Source: Gnetum montanum
Taxonomy: Eukaryota; Streptophyta; Gnetopsida; Gnetales; Gnetaceae
Assembly: GCA_015680685.1 (NCBI GenBank)
Contig: MNCI01008086.1
Location: 80,942-105,713, forward strand
Direction of reading: 5' to 3'
DNA: 24,772 nt
The notes beneath the pieces were generated by a model. It was not told where the DNA came from and did not search any database. It saw nothing but the letters and a program-made list of their open reading frames with translations. Shown here in pieces: positions 10,107 through 20,336 of the stretch (its first letter is position 1; each line of letters begins with the position of its first letter). The position numbers and the translations under genes were made by a program.

Positions 10107-11135
10107 AGTGTCTTGGCATCTTGGCGTCAACGTCTAGCATCTGGTGTGTGATCATCTAGCATATGAAACAAAAATGATGAATTTGGAGTCCACTTTCGAT
10201 CTCTGAAGCCTGTTCCAAGAGTGGATCTGGATGCCTGAGGTCTAGAGGGTGTTGCTTGTTAAATTTGAGCTCATTCGGAGGTTTTTTAGCTCTATTTTGG
10301 TTGGTCACGTTGTGGTTACATTGTGTAGCGTGACGAACGTTTGATCCCAGTGTGACCAAGTATTCGTGCTCTGTTTTGAGCTGATTTTTGAATGCTGATC
10401 CCCTTTTTTTGATTCCTAATTGCTGCCTATTCTCCAAGGTGGTTTGGGTGTTGATTTTGACTTTGTTTTATTTTTGTTTCAGGCCTGTTTAGTTTGGTCA
10501 CGCTGTGCTTATGCTATGCAACGTGACCAAAGTGTGGACCTAGCATGACCAAGCTTGAATGGCATATTTGAAGCCCAAATCTTAAAGTTTTGAAGGCTGC
10601 AGACATGTACAAGTGCTGCCGATCCTTGGGGGTTGCCTTGATGTTAAAGATGCTCCTTGAAACTGCTTGTTTTGCCCTGTTTTTGTTTGGTCATGCTGTG
10701 CATGCATTGTGCAACGTATGAAAATGTAGCTCCAACGTCATCAAGTCAAAATACCTTATTTGAGGCCCAAATTTTCATTTTTCGGAGGCTGGGAGTTGCT
10801 AGGGGCCTTGGTGAAGGTCATGGAGGTCCTTGTACTCAATTTTGGCCTATTTTGACTCATTTTGGAGGCTCCAACAGTTGGTTACATTGATCCTTACCCT
10901 GGGTAGTGTAAGCTACAGTGTGACCAAAGTTTATGTAGCCAAAACCAAGCATTTTGAGCCCGAAACTTTTGATTCTGGATGCCGGGAGTTGGTGCAGTCA
11001 CCTGTGGACCCTTGGGGGACCTTGCCTATTGAATCGTAAACCATCAGGGGCTGTTTTGGAGGCCTCCAAGTTTGGTCACGCTGTACTCATGTTGGGCAGC
11101 AGCATGACTTAGCTTGATTCTTGTCTAAAAGTGCT
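10107..11135. repeat. ~193-bp diverged tandem repeat in the U3 of LTR A, 5+ units
   Basis: Units begin at about 10107, 10301, 10497, 10688, 10879 and 11073 (last partial), giving periods of 191-196. Each unit opens with GGTCACGCTGTG or a decayed form. Most then have a second half GC(A)ACGTGACC or TGTGACCAAAG some 20-40 bases later, followed by 'GAGGCCCAAA..TT' and '(C)TGTTTT' words. Identity between units is modest by eye. Short open frames here are chance. Confidence 0.75.
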
Positions 11136-12558
11136 AGGCCAAAATTTTGTGGTGTTTCAATAGAGGATGTTGACCCGGTTGGGGAAATAGGATGTTGGAC
11201 TTGATAAGCAGTTAGGTTCGGATGGTATGAAGGGTATAACTAGTTTGGGAGTGGCCTCCTCCACGATTGGGATTGTTGCCACTGTGATTGAACATAGTAT
11301 TTTTGTACGAACTCTGGATGTAACATTCTTCCCCAATGCTCATGTAAATGTAACAAGATTGGACATTGTCCCTTGGGGTGATCGTACAGGCAAATGTTGC
11401 ATTGATACGTATGATTGGTAGTTGAGCTCTTATTCTCTTCTACTCTTCTTTCTGATTGTCCAAGGGTGTTTTATCCTATTTCTTGGTTCGTCATGACTCT
11501 ACCTCCAATAATGTTGGCATATTCTTCACATTTTTTATGCATCCATTCCATCATCTTATTGATCTTTGCCTCAAATTCATCCAATGATTGTAGTACTGGC
11601 AAAGATGGTTCCACCTCCTTGTGGTGAGTTGATTTCTCCTCTTCATTATCATGGGCCCTTGTTGATTTAACGTTTTGGGCCTATTGAGATTTTTCAACAT
11701 TCTCCCACTTAGCCATTTCTCTTTCTTCTTTTGCTACCTGCTTAATAAGCTCTTGGACTTGATGGGTTTAGAGCTCATATAGTTGACCTTGGGCATACAT
11801 CCCTAAGGTCTCCTTTGTTTCATTATGGAGCCCATCTATGATATGGTACATTAGCCTTTCCTTGGAGAACCCATGGCCTAGGTAGTTGTTTAATAGTGCA
11901 TGATATCTTTCTAAGGCCATGTCCAAGGGTTCATGTTGTGCTTGTTTCCATCTTGGATTTGTCTCCTCAAGGCTGACACTCTTGCATAGGTTTGATATTG
12001 TTCAGTAGGGAGTTCTACCATTGTTGGCCAATGTTGGATTGATTTTGGTTTTAACAACATATACCATACTTTTGCTTGGCCAATGAGTGTTGTAGGAAAG
12101 AGCTTAAGTTTTTGCCATCCATTATCAATGTTGTTCCACACATAGGCATCATGGAAGGCTTGTAGATGATGTTGTGGATCTAAATCATAGCCTCCTGAAA
12201 ACTTGGGAAAGTTGTTTAAATCAAGCCTAAATAGACGGCTTTCCTTGCGATGCCTGTAGGATATTCGAATCGCCTCTTGTATTTGCGTTAGGCATGTAGT
12301 GGCCAGTAGGGGTTCATCGTCATTGGGTAGGTTATGCATTCGTGAGTTGGGACAGTGTTGTCTTCGTTTATGTTCATAGGAAACCCCTACATCAGATTGA
12401 GTACTCCAAACTTTATCTTCTTCATCATATAATTCGTTGGTTCTCCAATGAATTGCCCTACTGGTTGTCATGTTATCATAATCTTGTGAGAGAGACATTG
12501 TGTGTGAATTTGTGTGTGACTTATTTGAAATTAATTTCTTTTCTAAAAGATGTATCAT
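11136..12558 (-). pseudogene. Element D gag, truncated by element A
   Basis: A 215-codon frame opens at 12558; the next Met (MSLSQDY, near 12498) is an equally good start. It holds the gag core: LRLDLNNFPKFSGGYD..., WQKLKLFPTTLIGQAKVWY and the SIQHWPTMVELPTEQYQTY end. A frameshift near 11915-11945 moves to another frame that continues with a GHGFSKERLMYHIIDGLHNE segment and an acidic/Lys-rich stretch, then a zinc knuckle CNICLYDHPKGQC (11401-11363), then a Tyr/Gln/Pro-rich tail with QHPISP (11197-11181). The N-terminus is shorter than in B, where about 290 codons precede the shared EPLLAT segment. The tail ends at the element A junction. Confidence 0.75.
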
Positions 12559-12614
12559 GAATACTTTGTTATAGTGATCTTGTATGATGTAACTAATCTA
12601 AATAACTAGCACCA

Positions 12615-12632
12615 TCCTTGGTAATGGTGCAA
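12615..12632 (-). other. Primer-binding site of element D (tRNA-Asp type, decayed)
   Basis: The minus strand reads TTGCACCATTACCAAGGA, one base after the LTR end. It is a diverged form of the site in B and of the complement of the plant tRNA-Asp 3' end (TGGCGCCGTTGCCGGGGA). Most changes from the tRNA complement are C to T or G to A, mainly at CpG. The position directly after the LTR CA end supports the call. Confidence 0.7.
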
Positions 12633-13392
12633 GTGATGAGTGGTGAGGTGCCCCTACACTCAACCATACGAATACGAGTGTTTCACACACGATTCGGTTG
12701 AACTGCGTAGATGGGCTAGTTGTGGTATCTAGATAGTTACTCGTTGATCATAGTTCGCTGTCTTCCCACTTGGACTAGTAATTGCTTTGTCACGTATGGT
12801 TTAGTCCAAAGTGAGGTGTATGATATGTTCCTAAAAAATGCTACTCCTGAAGTTAATGGGAAATAACTTTAACTAAGCTAAGAGGAAAAGGGAGAGAGGA
12901 AGCTAATCTAAGAGGAGATAGGGAAAGAGAGTCTAGACTAGCCTAAGTGCGATGAGCATCCGTTCCTTAATCATCTATACACATCTTAGGCCTTGTGCAT
13001 GACTACCACTGGGATTACCAAGTGCATGGCTTGAGTACGTTACTAGGATACCAAGTAGTCACATGTAGATGCTTATGATCAAGTCGTACTCATTCCACAT
13101 TTAAGGAGTTTATGATGAAGAGATATTAACTACAAAAAAATAATTAAATAATTAAACTAAGTGGATGCTGCAATGATGAAGTAATCTCGATCTTTATTTC
13201 CGATCATGTGCATGTCCAAGTACGTCACACTCGAATAAAGGATTCCATATAATTACAATCATCACATTATAGGCATGCACTAGGAGAAAGGGTTGAGAGG
13301 AAAAAATAACAAAAAGACTCTAACTAAATTGACTCCTAAAATTGAACAAAGACTGCTAAAAAATTGAGCCCCTTCCTATGTGCTTACATATG

Positions 13393-13400
13393 TATTTATA
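13393..13400 (-). promoter_or_regulatory. Putative TATA box of LTR D
   Basis: The minus strand reads TATAAATA, in the same alignment position as TATAAATA at 20476-20483 in LTR B. The GATATC array lies just upstream on the minus strand (13419-13485). Confidence 0.6.
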
Positions 13401-13418
13401 GGTTCGCACAGGAGTTGT

Positions 13419-13485
13419 GATATCACGACTTGGCTGTGATATCGTGTACCTGATATCGATGCTTCGATATCGAGGGTCTGATATC
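13419..13485. repeat. GATATC palindrome array in U3 of LTR D
   Basis: GATATC occurs at 13419, 13438, 13452, 13466 and 13480, with spacings of 19, 14, 14 and 14 bases. The first is within the longer palindrome GTGATATCAC. It ends about 19 bases from the TATA box. In LTR B the same region (20360-20460) keeps two exact GATATC and several one-base variants. Confidence 0.85.
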
Positions 13486-13843
13486 GCAGCCTAATGAATT
13501 GAGATTCATCACCCCATTATATGTAGGTGATGTAGCTAGAAGCTCAGGAGGCTAGTAGGTTTGAGGAAGATGATGGAGGTGTTAGTTTTATGTTCTTGTA
13601 GTTTTTATCACATATTCTCATATGAGAGATGGATATATTTATAGATGGTATAGGTTTGAACAGATTGTTAGATATGACTCTTATGTATAGAGCTTATGTA
13701 ATGTACTTAGTAACATGACATAACATATGCGATATGTATAGATTGATATGATGGGATTATTTGTAATATGGGCTTACTATGTATTTATCTTGGACATGCT
13801 TATATGTATGTCATTGCTAGAGAATGATGTTATGACATATTGT

Positions 13844-13858
13844 TGTGTGTGTGTGTGT

Positions 13859-13895
<37 letters not shown>
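13844..13895. repeat. (TG)n microsatellite
   Basis: About 25 TG units with one interruption (GTATGTG at 13861-13867). Likely variable in length between individuals. Confidence 0.95.
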
Positions 13896-13897
<2 letters not shown>

Positions 13898-14219
13898 GTG
13901 ATTCATTTTCATGTTCCAGTGACTTGATTGACATGCTTTTTGTTAGCATTTAGACCTTACTTGAGCTAGGGTTAGGTTGAACACATGGGATGTTATAGAG
14001 ATTTTATTTTATGATATTTAGCTATGGAAGAAATCATTGCATATGAACATGAAACCACATCACCCATCCCTCCATTTCCAATATGCAAGAGATCTTTATC
14101 ATGTAAATAATGTGGTCCCAATTACATTAAAAATTTTAATAAGCGCAAGACCACTTTCCCTTGTAGGAACGAAGAGGGACTAAGAGGGATGGATAAGGGT
14201 GTAACATCCAGGAGATTTG

Positions 14220-14332
14220 TTGATTCTTTGAATCTCCATCTTAGATTCCATTGATCCCATCTTAATGCATCACCATCTTATATTCTTTTGATTCTTTGAA
14301 TCTCCATCTTAGATTCCACTGGTCCCATCTTA
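14220..14332. repeat. 45-bp direct duplication, period 68
   Basis: 14220-14264 and 14288-14332 are the same 45 bases (starting TTGATTCTTTGAATCTCC, ending CCCATCTTA) with two differences. A partial third echo (ACCATCTTATATT) lies between them. No known role. Confidence 0.9.
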
Positions 14333-16610
14333 TATTGTTTTGAAAATAATCATTCTCTTGATACATTAGTAGAAAAGCATGGGATATATGTGTGAAGCTA
14401 GGTCTCTAGCAAGGGCAAGAAAATAACCAATTAATTGATATAAAACCATTCTTGAAGAATGACTAGAAAGTCATGTCATCCATGTTTGAAGGTGCTCCTC
14501 TAATGGGATTAGCATTAATTATGTGGTTGTAAAGACATGTGACCCATGTTTGATAGCTCACCTCTAACAATTGGCCTAAGGCTTACACCACATACAATGT
14601 TAATTAATTAATTATTTTCAAAATTCCTAGAATTTTTTTCCCTTTTTTCTTTCTAAGTAGTCATGTTCTCATGAGTGATTAGTTGGTCTCATGGTTATGA
14701 ACCCATGATGATGCAGTATGATGTCATAGATAATGGTTTAAACTTAGTTTGAAATTTTGATTAATACATGTGATGATCATTTTAAGCATGTGTTGTATGT
14801 TGGATCCACTATGATCATTGTAAGTTATGGTAACATCTCGATTCTCCTATTTCTAATTAATTCATTTCACCTCACTAACATTATGCAATTAAGAATTCTA
14901 TGGTTGTGTGTGCCCTAGTACATGTTTCTAGTTAAGGTGTTTGTATGTTAATTGAGACATGGGTATGATCAACGTTTAACTTCTAAGGTATCTATGGGCA
15001 CCTATAGAAATGGTTATGCAAGGGTAATATTGATAAGAGCCTAGTCTTTAGAGGATCCACTTGTAGAACTCTTATCAACCATGATCACAAACCAATCTCA
15101 CACCTTTGAGAACATCATATACAACTTTCCTAATGCCATATATATTTTGTGGGATCCATTTATCTTCATTTTCTGGTGGTTTTAAATAATTTTTATTATT
15201 TTTATTAAAATTTTTCTTATTTTTCCATATTTATTGGCTATTATTAGACTTAGTGACTAATTTTCATGATTTTACAATTTCTAGAAACATTGAGGAGACC
15301 CATTCCATAGTCTAGTAATCTGCAGCACAGTTCAAAGGTCAATAAAAATTTCAAATAATGATTTTTAACCCAAAAATAAAAAAGAAAAAAATGTAGTCTT
15401 TAACACCTATGATGTTGTACTTATAAAAGTCTATAAATATTGGGTAATTCCCTTTACCTTTTTACATTTTGTTTGAAACATCTAGGGAGTTTTTCCCATT
15501 TCAAGAGCCCAAAGCCTTCTAGAAGTAATATCTTATGAACTAGATTTTTGATTTCATCCTTTCAGAAGTTCTTGAGCTCTTCATCATGGGGACACTTTAA
15601 ATGTGAAAGTTAAAAATTTTTCTAATTTTTCATTTTTGAACATTAAGGTAACTAAGAGTCAATTTAATCAAAATAACTGAAAATTCAATATTTCTAATTA
15701 TCTTGAAACCTTAGAATGGTGATTTTGCATTTGTCTTGAATTTTTAATGCTAGATTTTTCAAATTTCAGTCTAACCATAGATTCAAAAAGATTAAAATAT
15801 TAATAAAATAAATAACAAAGAGTAACATTAATCCTTTGGTGATTGTAGATGGTGCCCAAATGTGTCCTTGAGTCTAGAGGACCTACACAAAAAAGGGAAA
15901 AAAGGCTAAGAGTATATGTGGATATGGACATGAGAAAGACCCATAGTGATTTGCGACACTTGTAAAAGATAAAGCATCCTACAAAGAACTTGAGGCCACC
16001 CTCACAAATAAGTGTCTTAAAATCATCAGGGATAAGACTATATTAAGAAAGGAACTTCCTAGTAAAAACTTTTATCCATTATTGAAGTTTACTTTGTAGG
16101 AAGGGAGTAGTTACAAGTCTCTCCAATTTCACCAACCTTGTCCATCAATGGGAAGAGATAACTTGGGAAAATGAATCTCTTCTAAAGTAACCAATAGCCT
16201 AATGTCATAGTTAAGATAAAAGAAGTTTCTATCTCTTATTTATTCGAGGTAATCATAGAGGTGTTGGGGATTTCCAATGAGGGAGTTTGAGTGTCTGTTG
16301 GCCTTCACTACATGCCTTACACCTTGCACAGCCCCCATGCTCTTGCTACGCCACCAACATGATGATGGACAGTTGACCTTTATAAGGTTCTTCTAATCCA
16401 TATACATGATGCTTATCTAAATTTTTCAATACGTCATCTTGTTCTAGAATGCCACCTATTCCTAAACAACAAGAGATATATCCTTTGCGATGATTAACTC
16501 CATTAGAATATTTATCTTTCATCCATTTTTTCAAGTGTGAATTAGAAATTAGTGGTTCTGGTTTGTGTCCCGTAGCACTTTCATTTTTCTCCCAGGGAGG
16601 TAAGGAAATG

Positions 16611-17031
16611 GATGGCATTAGGGTATAACTATGTTCATGTTGCTAAACTCAACATGCACATCCATCCACATTTTAACTACCACCTTAAAAATACTTATTG
16701 GATTGCTTTGGTTGATCATAGATTTAAAAATTTCCAAGATGCTATAATCACATAAGCGAAAGGATGCCTCAAATTTGATACTTTGGTAGTTACCTTACCC
16801 AACTTCACTCTCTCCATTAGAGATCATAATTTATTTAATAGTCTTACGATTATTGTATACATTCCACTAGATATGAACCATGGTAGTGTATTTAAATTAT
16901 TTCATAGTGTTAGCATTAAAACATTATTGCCATTTGTAGAACAATCTGTATCATGTGGTAATTTTAACATTGAGTATGGATCTACCTTAAACACTAAAGA
17001 TCTTTCAATTCATACCTCTACCCTTAGTTAG
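16611..17031 (+). pseudogene. Caulimovirid movement-protein remnant
   Basis: The frame from 16621 is open except for a stop at 16753-16755 and ends at a TAG after 17028. It contains the pattern of the 30K-type movement-protein core: an Asp-His-Arg-Phe block with Asn-Phe-Gln-Asp about 16710-16740, then an LPNFTLS-type block at about 16794-16815 and an alternating hydrophobic strand region. The protein would act at plasmodesmata. The usual N-terminal part is not recognised. I judged this from the residue pattern alone. Confidence 0.55.
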
Positions 17032-17640
17032 ATGACACCTTAGAATAATTCTATGATCACATCTATTCCAAAAGATCTACGGATAACCTAGGAAGAAAAA
17101 TCTACAAGGTCAGTCTTAAAATTCCTAAGTTTATAGAGACCAATCCATTCTGCTCCCTTGAGCATAGGGAATCAAGTCACAAAAATATTCTTCCACTAAT
17201 TAGAGACCCTTCTGATCTACTACTTGCATGCAAATCTTTTGCTTTACCTAAATCTTCAGAAACTCTTGAAGAAGACTCTAAAGCTAGATTAAGACAAATC
17301 TTGAAGGAATTAGGAATCCCTTATGATATGAATAAAATTCTAGATAAAACACCACAACAAACTTCTAAAGTAGAGATTTTAAAATCCCAAAAACCCCTAC
17401 ACCTCAAAATAAGGGCAAACAAGTCCAAAGAGAAATAGACACTTCTAAAAGAAATCTTCCATTAGAAGATCCTTTTGGACCTTAATCCAAAAAATTAGAA
17501 TTGTGTCCTCACACTACCACAGTTAAGTACGATCACCAATACCATTGTGTTGAGTGTGATTCCTTTTTGAAAATAGGTGATGAACACCAAAGAAGTAAAC
17601 AACTCTACTATTAAAGAATTCAAACCAAAAATAGAACAGG
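17032..17640 (+). other. Viral-fossil stretch between movement and coat regions
   Basis: A-rich on the plus strand with short, frame-switching open pieces that are Lys/Ser/Pro-rich (for example around 17215-17420). It is probably the decayed linker of the polyprotein. No domain recognised. Confidence 0.35.
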
Positions 17641-18980
17641 CTCATTAGGTCTTTCAAAAATTATCTATAGAGGCTCCTCTTGATATAATTAGACTTCAAA
17701 ACTTAGTTAATAGTAGACTAAGTACTATAGTAGGAGAAATGTATACAAGCCATAAACATTTCTCAAAAACACATGAAAAAATGGAAAAAATCACACAAAA
17801 AATTAGGAAAGGAGAAAAACAATGGGGTTCTAAAACAAACGACTTCAGGATCATCCCCTAATCTTACACATATGAAATACCTGAATATGGAACAAATGTA
17901 GATTTACCAAATTCATAACAAAAACCTTAGAAACCAAGGTATATGAAAGAACAAAAAGGAAAATCAAGAATTCACAAAAATGCAAAACCTTCCATGGTAG
18001 TGAACTCGGAAGATAATAAAACTCGGTTAGATTCTAAGGAATAAAACTTAGTAAAAGATCTTGAAATATATATGCAAGTACCCAAAGAGTATCAGCAGAT
18101 CTCAACAAGGTTAATTAGTGAACAAGACCCTAAGTTTAGTATGCATAAATGCTCATTCGTTGAAAGATAAGCCTTCATCGATAAAATCATAGGATTTATC
18201 GATAGATAGGTTATTCTTGATAAGAAGATGGTAAAGCATGTCATACAAAACTATGTATTTAACTTTGTAGGAAACTTGTGTAGATGGTGGAACCAAATTT
18301 ATGTAGACCTAAAATGAAAATTATTGTCAGGACTGTCAATTTTTTTTGTGAATGGTATGATGAAGAAATTTCTAGGAAATAAAAATAATTATATAGATTT
18401 ATGTAGAGAAATGTATTTTGAAGCTAGATTAACTAGAATTCAAGATATCCATCCTTTCCTAGATCAAATCGAAGATTTGTATTACAAAGGAAAATTGACA
18501 CATGATAGAGCTGCCAAAGAACATCTTTTAGGAGATCTACCTTCACCCTTTAATGAAAAATACCAATAAGAAATAAAATACTAAAATAGGACTCTAGATG
18601 ACATGCATTTTAGTTACATCAAACAACTTATCAAAGATGTCAACTGAGAACTCTATTATGATATCACTGCAAAATTAGTTATCAAGAAAATTAATTATAA
18701 ATCAGGTAAATCATTTTGTAAAGGTATTTGTTCAGAAGACCAGTGGAAGTCTCAAAAATGGAACAATAAAGAGAAGACTTCCTATTGTTCAAAGTCTCAA
18801 CATAGATCTCGTAGATCCAAGAGATCTTCTAAAAGATGAAAGGTTTGGGAAAGAAAACGTTCTACACAACATTCTCATCCTTTTCGTGGTATGTTAAAGC
18901 AAAAGCTTTCGGAAGGAAACATTAAATGTTTCCTATGTCAAGGTAATCACTTTGCTTGAAACTGCCCCCAAAAAGATAAA
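17641..18980 (+). pseudogene. Caulimovirid coat-protein and zinc-knuckle remnant
   Basis: Broken into pieces by many stops (for example near 17861, 18042 and 18569). The best piece, 18324-18569, is an 81-codon frame. It follows a Phe-Val-Gly-Asn-...-Arg-Trp-Trp-Asn block at about 18264-18292, the retro-gag-like pattern of caulimovirid coat proteins. A basic Arg/Ser/Lys stretch at about 18775-18870 precedes a CX2CX3HX4C zinc knuckle at 18927-18965. That knuckle has a TGA at 18957-18959 between the His and the last Cys. The role would be capsid assembly and nucleic-acid binding. Confidence 0.6.
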
Positions 18981-19749
18981 TATTCAGGACAGGTAAATTT
19001 TATTGAACATTATAATCTGTCTGAGAAATATTATGATTTTACATTGGATTAGACTATAGAATTTGAACCTAGAGATATTTATATCGAATCCTATGAATAC
19101 TCTGATTATACTATTAGTGATATAGAGCCTTCTTTTGAGGAGGGGGAAGGAGGAGGAGACAGTGATGACTCTAACATACTCCATTGTCATATGAATCATG
19201 GACATAGTCGATGCCCTTTCAGGCATACAGACATCCAAAGAACTAGGTCTTTGAGATCTTCATGATTTAGCACTATTTTAGAACCAGTAAAACCAGAAGG
19301 AGAAAACCTTTTTGATACTAGCTCCATTAATCTTGTAGAAAGAGATCATACCTGTAAGATCATAAAACAATAGCTACATAAATTAGAAAGCCAATTAGTT
19401 GAACAATTCATAAATGACATAAATAAATTTATCTCATTGAAAAGGAAGACAAAAGACAAATAAAAAGAGCTAGAAGAACAAAGATATTACATTGAAGAAC
19501 AATGGTTCAAGTATCCTGACTCTCAACCTCAGGAAAAACAACCAAAGTCAAAGCCTTCAGAGCAAAGTAGATCAAAAGAATCTAATAGTGAATCTAATAG
19601 TAGATTCACTATTAGATGAATCTTTGTTAAGAACATAATGAATATCCTAGTTAAGAAGATTCATACAATGGGCATTAGATGAACTTGTTGAACTGGAGAA
19701 AATAGAAGAAAGTTTCCAAAGGCAAAAATATCAAGAAGAATTCCAAGTA
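18981..19749 (+). other. Acidic linker of the viral fossil
   Basis: After the knuckle the plus frame is rich in Asp, Glu, Ser and Tyr to about 19260 (a FEEGEGGGDSDD segment at ~19135-19170), then in Lys/Glu/Gln with likely coiled-coil character to about 19700, with stops between. It contains the hairpin at 19580-19617. A minus-strand frame at 18984-19238 is a shadow. Confidence 0.4.
19580..19617. repeat. Perfect 17-bp hairpin with 4-base loop
   Basis: 19580-19596 is the exact reverse complement of 19601-19617, with a 4-base loop ATAG at 19597-19600. The arm itself has an internal duplication (GAATCTAATAGT twice). Probably a local replication-slippage product. Confidence 0.9.
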
Positions 19750-20336
19750 ATGCCTATTAACTTGGTTAATAACAATAGACCAACTACGTTACCTATTTGT
19801 ACATTTTCAATAAAATTAGATGGTTTTAAGATTTACCCTATAGATGCTCTTATTAATAGTGGTGCAGAAGTTTCTTTAGTTAGATGGAACATAATCCCAT
19901 CTCACTTTTGTGAAAGAAAAGCAAAAACATATGTTACTTTCAACACCCAAAAGGTACCTATGAAATTCCAAGCCACAATTCCTATAAAAACTCATGAAGG
20001 CTAGATTCTTAAATTAGAAGTTCGCCATTGTGATATAAGATCATATGATCTTCTAATAGGCATTGATAACTTAGAAGCATTAGAACCATACACGATAGGT
20101 AGAAATTATGTTCTATCAAGAAATAGTAAGTTTTATAGAAAAATCTCTTATAAGAGTAGATTCCAAAAAGACATAGAGCCAAAGATCAAAAAAACACAAT
20201 GGATAGTCAACAATGTAGAAAAACTCGAAGGCTAGTTTGAAAAAATACAAGTGTGTTTACTAGAATTAGCCAATGAGGATCTTACTATCTTCAAGATTAA
20301 AAAAGAACATTGGTGCAACATTGATTTAAAGGATAC
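19750..20336 (+). pseudogene. Caulimovirid aspartic-protease remnant
   Basis: An 84-codon frame from 19750 continues after a TAG near 20002 to the element B junction, with another TAG near 20233. The active-site loop at about 19846-19866 reads DALINSGAEVS: the catalytic Asp of the D-[ST]-G motif is Asn (AAT at 19855-19857), so it would be dead even without the stops. A DLLIGIDNLEAL block further on (~20047-20082) matches the second conserved part of such proteases. The start of the reverse-transcriptase region is not reached. Confidence 0.6.

Larger units (their letters stand above)
4776..11135 (-). mobile_element. Element A: partial Tat-like Ty3/gypsy LTR retrotransposon
   Basis: Read on the minus strand the order is LTR (~11135-9271), untranslated leader (9270-8448), gag (8447 to about 5384) and protease (to 4776). 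The gag matrix/capsid core, the CEYHxxxGHxxxxC motif after it and the TSxxHREAL segment before the protease are features I associate with plant Tat-lineage elements. The sequence stops at the N at 4775, so pol beyond the protease and the 3' LTR are not seen. It is inactive: stops and frameshifts occur in every part of gag. It lies inside the gag of element D in the same orientation. The left edge is set by the N, not by an element end, and the right edge is uncertain by about 30 bp. Confidence 0.75.
9271..11135 (-). repeat. LTR of element A (5' LTR, ~1.87 kb)
   Basis: The region 9271-~9960 aligns with 23583-~24260 in the same orientation: shared landmarks are GAAATCGTCGGT (9281), CGTTGGGTTAT (9451), GTACACCGGTC (9622) and the TATA zone. 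The 3' end is placed at TGTA (9271) because ten bases before GAAATCG in both copies differ only by transitions. The 5' end is judged from where the gag of element D stops (about 11095-11160) and is not exact. U3 is very long (~1.3 kb) and made largely of ~193-bp tandem units. CpG words of copy C often appear as TpG or CpA here. Confidence 0.65.
11135..13511 (-). mobile_element. Element D: partial Ty3/gypsy element with tRNA-Asp primer site (same family as B)
   Basis: Read on the minus strand: LTR (13511-12634), primer site (12632-12615), short leader, gag (12558 to about 11135). Gag and LTR both align with element B on the plus strand, so B and D are two diverged copies of one family. The tRNA-Asp site and the CX2CX3HX4C knuckle suggest a non-chromovirus, possibly Athila-like. 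This placement is recalled family knowledge. The element is cut by element A inside gag, and pol and the 3' LTR are not in the window. Confidence 0.75.
12634..13511 (-). repeat. LTR of element D (5' LTR, 878 bp)
   Basis: Bounded by TGATGA at 13511 and TCATCA at 12634 on the minus strand, a perfect 6-base terminal inverted repeat with the standard TG...CA ends. It aligns with 20337-21200, with shared blocks around the TATA, GTTTCACACACG/ACACTCGTATTC and the final CCACTCATCA. No coding capacity. The 5-base flank on the outer side is CCCCA (13512-13516). Confidence 0.8.
13512..16610. other. AT-rich intergenic stretch, no supported gene
   Basis: No open frame of note. It holds a TG microsatellite (13844-13895) and a 45-base direct repeat (14220-14332). 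A possible TATAAATA-like word near 15430 and a Lys-rich open piece around 15970-16085 on the plus strand could belong to the 5' part of the viral fossil that follows, but I could not match either. A 90-codon minus frame at 16346-16618 is unexplained. The start, directly after the element D LTR, is old flanking DNA whose nature is unknown. Confidence 0.5.
16611..20336 (+). mobile_element. Endogenous pararetrovirus (caulimovirid) fossil, 5' part
   Basis: Movement-protein-like, coat-protein-like with zinc knuckle, and retroviral-type protease remnants appear in this order on one strand, the order found in plant caulimovirids that use one long polyprotein. The coding strand is very A-rich, as usual for that family. 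Stops and shifts occur throughout, so it is a non-functional old copy. Reverse transcriptase and RNase H are not seen because element B begins at 20337, inside what would be the protease-RT junction; the rest may lie beyond the window. The left edge is uncertain and may reach back to about 15850. Genus cannot be given; a petuvirus- or florendovirus-like layout is only a guess. Confidence 0.65.

Noticed and set aside
9900-10437. Open frames on both strands at 9900-10437
   Set aside because: They lie in the U3 of LTR A, have no homology to the same place in LTR C and are short.
10657-11421. Plus-strand open frames at 10657-10890, 10830-11039 and 11227-11421
   Set aside because: The first two lie in the ~193-bp tandem units of LTR A without protein-like features. 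The third is opposite to the zinc-knuckle part of element D gag.
13512-16345. Possible CRISPR array, tRNA or rRNA genes
   Set aside because: No regular repeat-spacer pattern and no cloverleaf or rRNA-like segments were seen. The only repeats are the TG microsatellite and one two-copy duplication.
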